64,000 bases of DNA from Asterias rubens (GCF_902459465.1 NC_047063.1:19929685-19993684); one strand, 5' to 3'; shown: positions 46,301-57,299, counted from the first letter of the stretch. Numbers and translations: made by a program. The notes: generated by a model not told the origin, from the letters alone.

Positions 46301-49300
46301 AAAGTTGCGGGGAAAAAAACCAGGATAAAAAATATTGCTGGCACAGTCAAAGGGCGCATAAAAAGCTGCATTGAATGATATTGAATAGTCTGGTCTGACC
46401 TTGGCCTGATTACTGCCCAACAGTACAGTAGGGTTCAATTAATTAGTATGGAAAGGCATGGGAGAGGAGACCCTTTCATTGCTGGGCTGCTACATGTATC
46501 TAGAGAGTTAATATTGAGAATATTGATCCAGAACTAATAAATATGAAGGGTGCATTCATTTATGAACAGCTCAACAACGGTATAGGCCACAGGGGTAATT
46601 ATCGGTTTGGAAAAGACCCTTGGTCACCAATCGTAAAGACAAAGTACCAGGGTTGTTAATTATTACAATTAAGAATTCAGAATTTTATTGTGCGCATTAT
46701 AAATATACATACAGAAATTTAGTTTTCATTGGCACGTAAAAACTGAACAGTTATTTGTTAAAGACAACGTTACACAGATTAAAAAGACAGAAATATACAC
46801 ACTAAAATAAAACATCCACCTAAATACAGGCAAATTGACAAAATATTACAGTGAGAGGGGAAAATTAAAATGCAGTTGACTAGTTCCAATCTTAAAGCTA
46901 AGTGTCAATTCATGCCAGTACCAAACCTCCCAAGTCACACTGCATTTTCTTTTCAGAACAACCACAACTCAAAGAGAAATTTTATAATCATCACAAACCT
47001 AACCGAATTCTATAACAAATCAAGTTGTCAATTGTTGTCTGAATTTTGTTTGTTTAATTCCACCATTAGTAGGCCTATGTCTAATATAAAAGAAAAGTTG
47101 CTTTAATAATACTTACATGACGAGTAGTTCCGCCTCAAAAAGGTCTTCTTGAAGAAAGAGAGCAAAATCTTGTAGCCAAAAATTATCTTTTTGTTAAACC
47201 TGAAGAAAAATGTAAATAAAAGGGAGAGAATAAATAAATAATGCAAAATATTTGTTATCATTCAAGATGAAAACACATCGTCACGCCATCAACTATTATT
47301 TTGCATTTATACCATAGGTCCTTTGGATTGGTAAGCAGTTTGCAATAGGCTAATTCTATTTTCTCATTATGAATTGTCAGCGCACTCGGCTGCAATGTAG
47401 TGAACTGCTGTTTTGCAGTTGAAACGCTCCACCAACACATGAGAGCTTCTACATTCATAAAATCCAAACAACCTCCACAGTCTATTTGTAGGTCTGCCTC
47501 AGCAGGTAGTCCAAGGTAGTAAAAAATGATTGCACTCTACAACACTCAAGCTACATAGAAAACAAGGTCAAGCAGAAAACCTTACTGCATCCAGCACTTA
47601 TAAAGAAATGTCAATTAATTTGACTGTACCTCAGTGATTTGACATGTCAAGCCCCATGAAGTAATAAAATGGAATTCAGACAAGGAGACAAAGACACAAA
47701 GCAATATTAGGGGAATCTTGGTCTGAACTTGTAATATTGAGAGTGGCATAATTTATGCCAGGTTTGGGACTGCACTTTCTCTCTCTCTCTCTCTCTAGTC
47801 GACCGGGGTAGGAATCATGTTGAGGCTTTCCCATCCCTGTCTATCTCTCATTAGGTTGGGAAAATCAGCTGGAAGCACCCCAATGTCCCTAGCAACTACA
47901 TCTGTATAGCTGAGCCTTTGTCTCCCCCTGTTTCTCCTTCCATGTTTCGGTGACCAGGTGATGAGCTGAGAGACAGGTTCTTTGGTGCTTCTGTATGAAT
48001 GCCCTGCTAATCTCAGACTATGGGACTGCACAGTCAGGAGATACATTTTGCCCTGCCTACATATGCTCCAATGTGTCTCATTTTAGATATAAACATAAAC
48101 ATGAAGCTTCATAAACATTGCGCTAAAGTCAGCTTTCTTAAATTGTACCAGCCATGTTTTTTTAAGTTGTATAATGTGCATGCAAAATGTATAATTTAGT
48201 AGTGCACAATAAATACTTTCAAATAGTGGAATGTGTATCTGTGTTCAATAATGTTGAATAAATTTGCATTGTAATGTAAGGTCGGTATCTCACCAATAAC
48301 AGCAGATCAGCCTACCCGCCAAATCTCAACAAATCTTGTATTTCAGATCTTTTACATTTAATAAAATTTAAACAAAACTTAAAAGATATTGCACAAAATT
48401 TTAAATAAATAGACTCTGCTAGGCTTGAAACATCAAGTCATTAATAATTTATGTTTATTATTGAACAAATTTCAAAGCCATATATGTGAGGCTTAATTAT
48501 GGGTTAAAGCACATCTGTTCGATCAATTTTATCAATCATTTCTAGACTTTCAGCAAATTTTTCAGTGTTTGAAAGACTTAAAAAAAAAAAACTGATTTTC
48601 TCCTTTTTTCTTGTCTTTCTTTTTCTCACTTCTTGTCCTCACGGTGATATGCGCCATATAAGAATCGTCTATTATGATTATTATTAAATTAAAAAAATAT
48701 GAATACATGTCCATCAAACACTACATACAGTATTATTACCTTAGTCATGGTTTCTAGACCATGACACCCTTGGTTATAAAAACAGTGACTTTGTAAAATT
48801 ACTGGACACTGTATCTATGTATAATAACAATAGTAATAATAACAAATTCTATATAGCGCATCTCACAATAACCGTATCATTGCGCTTTACATTAGTGCCC
48901 TGGTCATAGGGCCAATAACATTCCTGTAATGTTTCTCAACCCTCTAGCTAGGGAGTATACAGCACTGAGCTGCCTGTAAGGCGCTGTGGCTCTTCATTCA
49001 CAATATCAACCTCTACCCTCGCAGGTACCCATTTATACCCCTGGGTGAAGACAAGCAATTGTAGTAAAGTATCTTGCTCAAGGACACAAGTGTCATGACC
49101 GGGATTCGAACCCACACTCCGGTGAATCAGCACCAGAACTTGAATTCGTTGCTCTAAACCACCCGGCCATGAGACTCTGATATTATCATGCATTCCATTA
49201 TTCCTGACTTACATTATGTGTGCTTTGTATTCAGAAAGAATGGTTACTTGCAATATTTCTAACATTGCTTCTAATGTAGTTGGTGATGGATTGTCGTTTT

Positions 49301-52300
49301 GGTGCTGACGAGAACCCCGGTCTGTCTAACTTCAGTTGAATTCTATTTATATTAAATAATATTTAATAACACTTAGGCTACATAGTTTTAAATCTACTTA
49401 AATAATAATGGTATCCTCTAGACAGATGGTTCATGTCTGTCTATGAGTGGTAGCCTATACTACAGTGTACAGTTTCCATCCAGCCTTTGGACGACCATTT
49501 ACTAAAACACTAAACCTCAATAGAATAGGATGTCATCCTACTTACTGTATGTATGACTAGTAAGAATACAGAATCTTTCTTTTCCGCACTTCATTTTGTC
49601 TTCTTTATTTTATGCCAGGGGACACCATCCTATGGGACATTTTCAAAGGATGGGGAGTGGCTCATTACTCCTCACCGCCCCGGTCATCCTAAAACCTTCA
49701 ACCCCCCTTGAAAAAACATCTTGAGTTTTTAAAATGTGTCTCTGTGAGAGGATGGAGAGAAGCTCACTCATGTGCACATGTGCACATGTACACACATATC
49801 CCAGCATACACTGTGTAGTTCCACCATGGAGGAATAAGAAATTAGGAGGACCTAATCCTTATAATATAGCCATGTACGCATAATTCATGATTCAGAATAG
49901 AACACCAATACAATGCATCTCATTGTTATAATCACCATTTTCCAATAAAGATCAACATAGTTTTAGAATAATCAGTCAGCAAGTTTAGATCTACAATAAA
50001 TTCCCCTTGATTAAAAGAATTTCAAATTTGTTTCACTTCACGTCAAATACATCAATTGACATCGAATATAATTGTACGAAGTCCAGTACATTATGATGAA
50101 TTCATTTATTTCATGCATCACCTACTAGCATGACTATGTGATACTGCTGTTAACTCACCATTGTTTTTACTATCAATTATCTTCAGAGCCATCACACACC
50201 ATACGCTGTCTTACAGCAAGGTACAGAGTTTGTCTTGATTAAAATTTATGGCAACATTACCTCCCAGTTGCTCCACACATCCACTGAGAAAATCACGCGT
50301 GTGAGATCACAAGATGAGTAAATCAAGCAGGCAGTGTCAATGACACGTTGGCTTTGCTCATTGGAGGGCTAGTCTGCCTCCCTCCTCCTCCTACAGCCCC
50401 CCCCCCCCCCCCCCCCCCCCCCCCCGTGGGGAGAGCCTATTTAGTGCCTGTTTAGACCTTCATGCATCATTGCACACACTGAAAAGTCTTGTGTTTGTTT
50501 CTAGGCAGGCATGTGGATGTATGTAAGGCCAAATGTTGCCAATCATATAATAAAAAAACCAACACACAGGCAATGATTTCAGCCAGCAAGTTTGCAAAGG
50601 AAAATATTTAGCAAATAGCATTTTAAAGACACTGGACACTATTGGTTATTGTCAAAGACCAGTCTTCTAACTTGGTGTATCTCAACACATGCATAAAATA
50701 ACAAACCTGTGAAAATTTGAGCTACATTGGTTGTCGAAGTTGCGAGATAATAATGAGAGAAGAAACCCCCTTGTCACACGAAGTTGTGTGCTTTCAGATG
50801 CTTGATTTCGAGACCCCAATTCCTAAATTTGAGGTCTCAAAAACAAATATTTGAAAAATTACTTCTTTCTCAAAAACTACATTACTTCAGAGGGAGCCGT
50901 TTCTCACAATGTTTTATACTATCAACCTCTCCCCATTACTCGTTACCAAGTAAGGTTTTATGTGTATAAATATTTTCAGTAATTACCAATAGTGTTCACT
51001 GTCTTTAAACTCGTTTTGTGCACACTGAATGCTCAATACTAGTAATGGTATTGAAGCAGCAAATGGTGATTTTTTCAGAGTAGCAATTGATACATTTCGG
51101 GTAGAAATTTGCTCTGCTATTACAAGGGAAACCATTTACATGAATACATAAACAATGCATGTCTCAGTGCATGGGGACCACAATTAATCAGTAAATTTTA
51201 CACAATGGACATAAATGGTATAATGTTATTTTATATCGTCCAGTGTTTTTTTTAGGAAAACCAACTATGCAGTGTCGTTTCTTGGAGGGGTTAATATTTT
51301 ATAAATCTATCACCATTTTTGTCAAGTTTTCTGTACGGTACATACTCAACCCTCGATACTGATCCTAATTATAGTTAAAACTAAAAAGGACCTGACCATC
51401 TATTTCAAGGTGAATATAATAGTATTTTATGAATGCTGTTTAGTATTAATTGCTATTATAATATAACTGTTATTGCTTTGTTAAAAAAAAAAAAACGAAT
51501 GCAAAATTGAGACAATTTTACAAGCACTTATAGATGCTATGTCAGATTTTTGGACGATTTGACCCAAAAATTAGGTATTTGGATGGGGGTCGAGAAAGTT
51601 ACAAGCTTTCATTTGAGCCATTGCTCGAAAAAGTGCGCTAATTATTAGTAGCAGTGAAATAAAGTGCTCAAAATTAGTTTTTGTCGGGATCCCAACAATA
51701 TATCACGTGACCAATTCTTATGTGTTTTATAAGAAACATTTTAAATTTTTGTCATGGTTCCTGACCATTAAAAGTAAAAGTTAAACTTTTTTTCGTTAGA
51801 GCGGGTGATACTCTTTGAATTACCATTCACTAAAAAAAAATCATCTATTTTTTAATGTTTGGGGCAAAAAATCTGACATAGTATCTTTAATATGGAGAAA
51901 ATTTGACAAAATAACTAACAAAAAGAAAGATACAAAACAAAATGCTAAGACGCAGCAGTGAACATTTAAAAAATTTGCAAAATAAATAACTTGACCATTG
52001 GTCTTTCAATTAATTAGTGATACAATTTGTCGGCCTGTTTGAGTTGATATTGTTTTAACCAGTTTCTAAATGAATGAGAGCTTTTAAAGACACTGGACAC
52101 CTTGGTAATTGTCAAAGATCAGTCTCCTCCCTTGGTGTATCTCAATATATGCATAAAATAACAAACCTGTGAAAATTTGAACTCAATTGGTCGTTGAGGT
52201 TGCGAGATAATAATGGAAGAAAAAACACACTTGTCACACGAAGTTGTGTGCTTTCAGATGCTTGATTTTAGGACCTCAAAATCTAATTCGGAGGTCTTGA

Positions 52301-55300
52301 AATCAAATTCAAATAATGTTATTTTAATGGAAAATAACTTCTTTCTCGAAAACAACGTTATTTCAGAGGGAGCTGTTTCTCACAATGTTTCATACTATCA
52401 ACAGCTCTCCATTGCTTGTTACCAAGTAAGTTTTTATGCTAAACAATTATTTTGAGTAATTACCAATAGTGTCCAGTTCCTGTAACGGAAGTGACTTCAG
52501 TTATTGTGTTTATCTTCACCCTGCATTCCAAGCCTATGTGGCGTATTCTGTGACAGTTTTGTTTTAACAATACAAAAATGTTACAATCAGAACATGTATT
52601 TTTTTTCACCCAGCATCCAACCAATCCCACTGTTGTACGTCAAACCAACAAACTTTTCTGTACGTGTGTGCTTTTTTAGTTTGCAAATTGACTGGTTTTA
52701 TGGTACACTTACAGACTAAAGCTCAAAATACTGACTGAGAAACATATGGCGGTGACAACCCTGCCTCCCTCCTCCAACCACCTCCCTTTTTACAAGTCAC
52801 ACTATATTTCAGGTTAAATTTTATTATTCATGTATTTCCAATCCAATTCGCAATTGTAATAATAGCTCCACTTCACACAAACTTACTCAAACGATTACCA
52901 TCTGGAGGAAAAAATGCCAAAATTAGTTTTGGGACTTTACCTTCCACTTATGTTTTGCAGAGTCTCAATGTCTTGTCAGAATCATCAGTTTTTGTCATTA
53001 AAGAAATGGCTAACTGAACAATTTGAAATGAGTGATTTTTGGGGGTCAAACTTGTCGAACAATGAATGCAAGCTTTGGAGCTTAGTTGGAAGTAGCTGAA
53101 ATCTTGTGTGTACAGCAGATGCGCCTACAGCAGATGCGCGTACAACAGATGCGCGCACATCATGTGACGTACACACTACAGAGTTATGAATATAATAAGG
53201 ACGGAGTCAGTTGCTGGTAGAGTTTGAAGGAGCCAACCAACAATCACCCCATCCATCCATCTAGAGAGGGTACACGCATGACACAAACTACAAACAGGGA
53301 AATTCCCTTTTGAGTATCGGGTGTTGTGCAATGAGTTTTGACAGTGTATACAGTTTGTGGTAATCTGCTTTGCTGTGTAGATTTAGTATGACCCTCCTTT
53401 TGTGGCAATTGTTAAACACAACAGCTACCATAGTAAAACCACGGCAACAGCCTATTGCTCTTATTTCAATTACTTGGTTTTTTTTCACTTGATTTAATTT
53501 GTACTTTCAATCAATATTTTTAATCAAGTTATTTATTTAAATGCATTTTTCACTTTAATAAGGTAATGTCACTCGGTTACTGATGTGTTTTTATATGCTT
53601 GAAAATTTATGTTTTTTTTTTTTTTTTTGCTTAATTTCCTTACTTCCCTTTGATTTTAACCAAGAGGTAGACCTCCATGGTTTTACTCTATTACTTTGCC
53701 TTTTCATTCATGCCATTACAATTCATATTAAAGTTTGTTCGATCTCTGGGAAAAATGGAAATAAACACATATAAACATCATAACGCTGTTTCCTGACTTG
53801 ATTTTTGAGGGAGCATATAAAAAAAATAAAAAATCGTGAAATGTTTTTAAATTAACTAGATTTTACTTTAAAACTATTTAAAACTTACATTGTACATACA
53901 ATACAGGAAAAGTTGCAAGTCTCTAAAATACATGGGACATAGACAATAGAATTTGCTAGTGCAAACTGCTCACCAACCAAAAGGACCTGGTGCAAAGGCA
54001 GTGGACACTATTGGTAATTACTCAAAATAATTATTAGCATGAAACCTTTCTTGGTGACGAGTAACGGGGAGAGGTTGATGGTATAAAACATTGTGAGAAA
54101 CGGCTCCCTCTGAAGTAACGTAGTTTTCGAGAAAGAAGTAATTTTCCACGAATTTGATTTTGAGACCTCAGATTTAGAACTTGAGCTCTCGAAATCAACC
54201 ATCTAAACGCACATAATTCGTGTGACAATGGTGTTTTTTCTTTCATTATTATCTCGCAAGTTCGATGACCGATTGAGCTTTTATTTCACGGGTTTGTTAT
54301 TTTATGCATATGTTGAGATACACCAACTGTGAAGGCTAGTCTTTGACAATTACCAATAGTGTCCACTGCCTTTAAGCTCGTTGGCAGCCTGGCATTTCAA
54401 CCCATTCTCAAAGGCTTTGAAACAGACTCTGCTAATGTCAAAACGTCGGGCCACCAACAAATTTGTGCGTGAATCTAAATTAACTTTGGACACCGTCACT
54501 TTGAGGAGATGGCTTACATGTACATAAATTGCTAAAACTTATTGTAGGGGGCGGCTGCTTCGGGATGCAATATTGTTAGGGATGACTTGGAGAGGGGGCA
54601 AGTTTGGTAGATATAGACGTTATCCAACATAGTGTTCGACAAACTATTTCTTATGTACACACATGTATGAATATCAAAATTGGTAACTCACTTTTCACAG
54701 ACTTCCTTCGCAGATTCAGGGTTTTCAAACTTCAGTGCCAAATATAACCGAAACTGCTGTGGTTGAATACGTTGGTAGAGGATTCGGTTAGGGTGACCCT
54801 TCTCGTGGAAATACGCACTGTAGACAAAACATCAGAAATCATTAAGAAACTCAAATTATGCCGTGGAGCCATTTAGAATAGGTTTTATCCCAATGTTTAC
54901 AAACATATTGTTTTTTTTTTTAACCACCCTCCCTAACAAAAATGTGATTTTTTAAGTAGTGATTGACTAGGTCTATTCTCAAAACGTCCCATACACTGAA
55001 GAACAATGTAATGCCTCAAATAAGGCAGCTTAGGTCAACGCTCTCCAGGCATGGTACAATGCCTTACTATAGGACAATAGTGTCATGAAATTACCCGAGG
55101 GTTGCTGGCTAACTCACGCACCTCGCACAGTACCAGTTCATTTACAAATGACTTCAGTAACCTTGGCAGTACAATAGAGTCCTTTCCAAATTACTTGGGA
55201 AGCTTATAATATAACAATGTTAAGGACTAAAAGAACAATACAAGAATTGCGGATCAAATTGTACGGTCACTTTTAATGTGAAAGCTCAAATAATAACATG

Positions 55301-56985
55301 CCTTGAATTTCATGTTTGACAGTGCAAGGCCATGTCTAGTATGCAGAAGGCACTAAGTGCCATTGGAAAATCTTAAAAGTCTATATATGAAACTTTTGAA
55401 GGGGCGTCGAGGCCAAGACCAGAGAAATGGAGGCAATTTTTTATATATATTTATTTTTTATGCAAGTCGCCAGACACACAAGGCCTGAAGGCCTCTTCAA
55501 GGTGTGGGCTACAATTATTTTATTCCAGAGGCCGTTGCCACCTACTCCTGGGGCTGAAACAGGGTTACCCCCTTTACAGTCCATATGGATGTAGGCTTGG
55601 GTGTCATCAATCCGAAGCCTGGCCGGTAGAGCAGAAAGCACTACCTCCCCAATTTTACGTAGCAAGTGTCATGGCTGGGGATTCGAACCCACACTCTGCT
55701 GATCAAACACCAGAGTTGAATCCGGTGCTCTTAACCGCTCAGCCATGACATGCCTTTATGACCTCCACTTAATTCCAGGCCTGTAATGTAATAGTAGCAG
55801 TAAAATATGTAGGCCTATGTCACTGTTCATCAGGCAAACAAATTGACTAGAGTAGTCTTCAAACTTTTTCAACTCCCTGGGGAGCATACAACCATAAGAT
55901 GCTTAAATCAGTGCTAAGCGGCTAATTCAGGTTCCAATTTATACACCTGGGCATCTGGGTAAAGAGAAGCAATTATGATAGTTACAATTATATCATTGCG
56001 GTACCCGCTGCCAAAACATAGGATTCGAACTGCCTCTGGCTACCGGGCAACCTCGGTAGTCTAGTTGGTAAGACACTGCTCTAGAATTACAGGGATCGTG
56101 GGTTCGAATCCCACCCGAGTAACATGCCTGTAATATTTTTTCACAGGACTCGGAAAAGTACTGAGTATTATACAGTGCTAACACACATCGGTGTATGGGT
56201 AAAAACCAAAAATTAATATGATAGGACAATTATCAACAGCGTCATGGACCAGGATTTAAACCCACACTCTGATGATTCAGCCATGCCATCAGAACTCGAG
56301 TCCAATGCACCAAGACAGATAGGCAATGGCATGCAACAAAACCATACTTCAAAAGTAATTATCCTCCATCGAAGTATAATTGTGTCAGCTTTAAAGTTTA
56401 AGACCACGTTCCCACTGGATCCACAACTGTGAGATCAGGATCCCACAACAAGATTGGTTGCAGGCGTGAAATCGCAGTCGCGTTCCCACTTGAGTATGAT
56501 TGCGCATTGGTTCAAAAGAACACCGTTTTGCTAGCGAATTGCAGGGTCTGATCGCCCTTTGCGTTCCCACTGAAGCTTATTTCTCTTTGACCGCCCTCGC
56601 TTTTAGTTCCATCCATTAACCCCAATGAGTCATTACCATGCAGTGAAGACCAGCTCCTTACAATTTGATTGTCTAATTATAATGCAAAATCCCTAAACTC
56701 TGAGAAGCAGTCACAGGAATCTCTCAGAAAAATTTACATATATATCCTGCCACCACTTTTTAATTCATTATGAAATAAAATAACATCTGAAAATCAAATG
56801 AGATTTCCTTTTAGTGAAAATGAGTGAAAAGTGGTGGCAGGATACGGAAAGTTTTCCATTCTCTCTTCATCCTACCATGGAGGTAATTCTATTTACCTGA
56901 CAACAGATGGTTTGACGTCGTTAGCGAATCCATTGAAGAAGACTGAGCAGGGGTCACCCCCGTTGGGATCATATCTGTTAGCCAT
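37200..56985 (-). CDS. PPHLN1: Periphilin-1-like protein with N-terminal RRM-like fold, nine coding exons
   Basis: Coding exons (5' to 3' on minus) are 56985-56897, 54817-54692, 47199-47117, 45073-45000, 43569-43465, 41691-41650, 40164-39085, 38233-38181 and 37314-37200: 1767 bases, 588 residues plus stop, all GT-AG and in phase. Residues 13-92 look like an RRM: SVFFNGF as beta-1/RNP2, FRLYLALKF as RNP1/beta-3, ESAKEVCEKFN as helix 2, and YKILLSFFKK as beta-4. Residues of about 120-205 are Arg/Ser dipeptide-rich. About 206-525 are disordered and rich in Ser-Pro. The end (about 530-588: YKQDCDTFATVVRMLI, then LRENLTEIGQRCVQEL) matches the C-terminal helical domain of periphilin-1/Lge1, which in vertebrates binds TASOR in the HUSH silencing complex. 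Vertebrate periphilin has no RRM that I know of, so orthology is inferred from the C-terminus only. Confidence 0.82.
37315..37375 (-). mobile_element. SINE tail with (TTA)n forming a splice acceptor
   Basis: On minus, AGCGCTTTATAAATACCTTG followed by about seven TTA repeats is the 3' tail type of the local SINEs. The last TTAG is the acceptor of the final exon of the periphilin-like gene. Confidence 0.6.
38181..38233 (-). CDS. PPHLN1: Periphilin-like exon 8
   Basis: Acceptor TTGTGTATGTAG, donor GTAAGC. The 53 bases encode AYKQDCDTFATVVRMLI, the most diagnostic block of the periphilin/Lge1 domain. Confidence 0.9.
39085..40164 (-). CDS. PPHLN1: Periphilin-like exon 7 (large disordered exon)
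   Basis: The exon is 1080 bases, phase 0 both sides, with acceptor TTTTGTCACTAG and donor GTAAGT. It begins DRSHSRSRSSRSSRS (RS domain) and continues through basic KKYSKKRSRS and many Ser-Pro sites (SPSPHKERF, SPKPALC, TPSPRGPG). It ends with a basic/acidic helix, RLERLKTKKEEIIK, that leads into the C-terminal domain. Confidence 0.88.
40318..40345. repeat. (ATCA)n microsatellite
   Basis: Five to six AATC repeats lie in intron 6, similar to the SINE-associated ATCA runs at 18106-18133 and 20969-20998. Confidence 0.7.
41650..41691 (-). CDS. PPHLN1: Periphilin-like exon 6
   Basis: This is a 42-base micro-exon encoding RRTRSREKVSSKRR, with acceptor TTTGCTACAG and donor GTGAGT. It is symmetric (phase 0-0), so it could be skipped without a frameshift. 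Confidence 0.75.
42552..43129. mobile_element. hAT-type non-autonomous element with 8-bp target duplication
   Basis: The ends TAGGCCTGGGCGAATTATTC and (inverted) TAGTGCTGGGCGAATAGTG are hAT-like. The element is flanked on both sides by the exact 8-mer CTCCCCAG (42544-42551 and 43130-43137). The interior repeats the words ATATCCGG and TATCCG in both orientations. It lies inside a tRNA-like SINE remnant (GGGATGCGAACCAACTCCCCAG continues as CCATCC). It has no transposase. Confidence 0.92.
43465..43569 (-). CDS. PPHLN1: Periphilin-like exon 5
   Basis: Acceptor CTTGCTCAACAG, donor GTAGAC. The 35 codons encode SPARNFRSRSRRRSRSSSS and SDRSISPKRK, the start of the RS domain. It is symmetric, phase 0-0. 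Confidence 0.85.
43820..43899. mobile_element. M3-family half element
   Basis: Only the right half is present (TTGTTGTGCTTAGCTA to TAAATAGCTCCATGAAATTGGGCCC). Confidence 0.6.
44600..44911 (+). mobile_element. M1-family MITE, shortened
   Basis: It has intact ends TTCAAAGACACTGGACACTATTGG and TAATTACTAATAGTGTCCACTTTCTTTAA. The middle is shorter than in the 380-bp copies. Confidence 0.85.
45000..45073 (-). CDS. PPHLN1: Periphilin-like exon 4
   Basis: Acceptor TTGTTTTAAAG, donor GTAAAT. The 74 bases encode PFMQDRLRKMRAQAARRPF, a basic linker just after the RRM-like fold. Confidence 0.8.
45906..46130. repeat. Direct repeat, copy 1
   Basis: GGTATAAGCCACAGAGGTCATTG, AAAAGACCCTTGGTCACC and CGTAAAGACAAAGTA recur about 666 bases downstream at 46573-46760. 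A (CATT)n run at 46108-46129 follows. The class is unknown, possibly a LINE 3' end on the minus strand. Confidence 0.55.
46573..46760. repeat. Direct repeat, copy 2
   Basis: This is the second copy of 45906-46130, also followed by AATTAAGAATT and a CATATA-rich tail. The two copies sit in periphilin-like intron 3 downstream of exon 3. Confidence 0.55.
47117..47199 (-). CDS. PPHLN1: Periphilin-like exon 3
   Basis: The acceptor CTTCAG is weak and lacks a clear pyrimidine tract. The donor is GTAAGT. It encodes FNKKIIFGYKILLSFFKKT, the loop and beta-4 strand that complete the RRM-like fold, then FLRRNYSS. Confidence 0.75.
47779..48050 (-). mobile_element. RTE-type LINE, extreme 3' end
   Basis: The minus-strand frame 48046-47795 reads LRLAGHSYRS, ITWSPKHGRRNRGRQRLSY and LMRDRQGWESL. 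This is the conserved C-terminal tail of RTE-type and related non-LTR ORF2 proteins (L-AGH-R...W-P-HG-R--GR---TY--...L---M-DR--W). It is followed on minus by an (AG)n microsatellite (47779-47798), a usual LINE tail. It is heavily 5'-truncated. Confidence 0.8.
48825..49180 (-). mobile_element. tRNA-derived SINE
   Basis: On minus it has a tRNA-like head (GCCGGGTGGTTTAGAGCAAC and GGTTCGAATCCCGG), a body with GGGTACCTGCGAGGGTAGAGG, and a tail of TGAGATGCGCTATATAGAAT plus TTATTATT. It is related to 6125-6385. Confidence 0.75.
50397..50425 (+). repeat. Uninterrupted C29 homopolymer
   Basis: A run of 29 cytosines lies just after CTCCTCCTCCTACAG. Such a run could form an i-motif/G-quadruplex and is also prone to sequencing error. 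Confidence 0.85.
50622..51008 (+). mobile_element. M1-family MITE
   Basis: It is full length, from TTTTAAAGACACTGGACACTATTGG to CCAATAGTGTTCACTGTCTTTAA, with all internal landmarks. Confidence 0.9.
51514..51900. repeat. MITE-like repeat with TCTGACATAG ends
   Basis: GATGCTATGTCAGATTTTTGG on the left and GGGGCAAAAAATCTGACATAGTATC on the right are inverted. The body shares TCGAGAAAGTTACAAGCTTTC with 32340-32380. Confidence 0.65.
52083..52484 (+). mobile_element. M1-family MITE
   Basis: It runs from TTTTAAAGACACTGGACACC to TACCAATAGTGTCCAGTTCC, with a full-length body in plus orientation. Confidence 0.88.
53111..53158 (+). repeat. Three tandem 16-bp units (ACAGCAGATGCGC)
   Basis: TACAGCAGATGCGCC, TACAGCAGATGCGCG and TACAACAGATGCGCG follow each other directly and end in GCACATCATGTGACGTAC. 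Confidence 0.7.
53993..54375 (-). mobile_element. M1-family MITE
   Basis: It runs from CAAAGGCAGTGGACACTATTGG to CCAATAGTGTCCACTGCCTTTAA, one of the best preserved copies. It is reverse in orientation and lies 317 bases from periphilin-like exon 2. Confidence 0.92.
54692..54817 (-). CDS. PPHLN1: Periphilin-like exon 2
   Basis: Acceptor TTTGTCTACAG, donor GTGAGT. The 126 bases encode AYFHEKGHPNRILYQRI, FRLYLALKFENPESAKE and VCEK, that is helix 1, strand 2, the RNP1-like strand and helix 2 of the RRM-like fold. Confidence 0.85.
55460..55760 (-). mobile_element. tRNA-Ser-like SINE
   Basis: On minus it has a head GGCTGAGCGGTTAAGAGCAC with B box GGTTCGAATCCCC, then AGTGCTTTCTGCTCTACCGG, GGGGGTAACCCTG and CCTACTCCTGGGGC. 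The related fragments at 17945 and 28440 are copies of its body. Confidence 0.75.
56040..56215 (+). mobile_element. tRNA-derived SINE
   Basis: CCTCGGTAGTCTAGTTGGTAAGAC (A-box region) and GGGTTCGAATCCCACC (B box) are followed by a TTTTTTCACAGGACTCGG body and CACACATCGGTGTATGG. This is the same family as 30050-30230. Confidence 0.75.
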
Positions 56986-57034
56986 TGCAAGTCTTTCTCC
57001 CTTCAGTTACACTGGGTACATAGCTCCAAAGCAA
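56897..57034 (-). CDS. PPHLN1: Periphilin-like exon 1 (first coding exon with part of the 5' UTR)
   Basis: Acceptor TGTTGTGTTTCTAG at 57035. The start ATG is at 56985-56983, preceded in frame by TAA (57009-57007), so the start is well supported. Coding is 56985-56897: MANRYDPNGGDPCSVFFNGF, then ANDVKPSVV. Donor is GTAAAT. A four-codon upstream ORF (57021-57007) lies in the leader. Confidence 0.85.
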
Positions 57035-57278
57035 CTAGAAACACAACACACACAATAATTCATTTTTAGTTTTCCCACAATCTTGAGTAAAAAAATTAAG
57101 TAATTTATAAGACGAAGAATAGGTATTAATCACATCTTTCTAAAAAACCTTGTGAGCCATAAGAGTACAACTGGATTATATGGCAGGCAAGTCAACTGAA
57201 TTTCATTCAACTTCAATAAAGTAAGCTTTTTAAACTTAAAAAACATTGAGCCTTTCCATACGTTCTATGTGCTTTAAA

Positions 57279-57299
57279 TCTACATCTACATCTACATCT
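57279..57299. repeat. (CTACAT)n hexanucleotide repeat
   Basis: Three to four CTACAT units occur in the first intron of the periphilin-like gene. Confidence 0.75.

Noticed and set aside
56047..56120. A functional tRNA gene
   Set aside because: A and B boxes are present, but the arms do not pair into a complete cloverleaf and a SINE body follows directly. The same unit recurs at 30050-30230.
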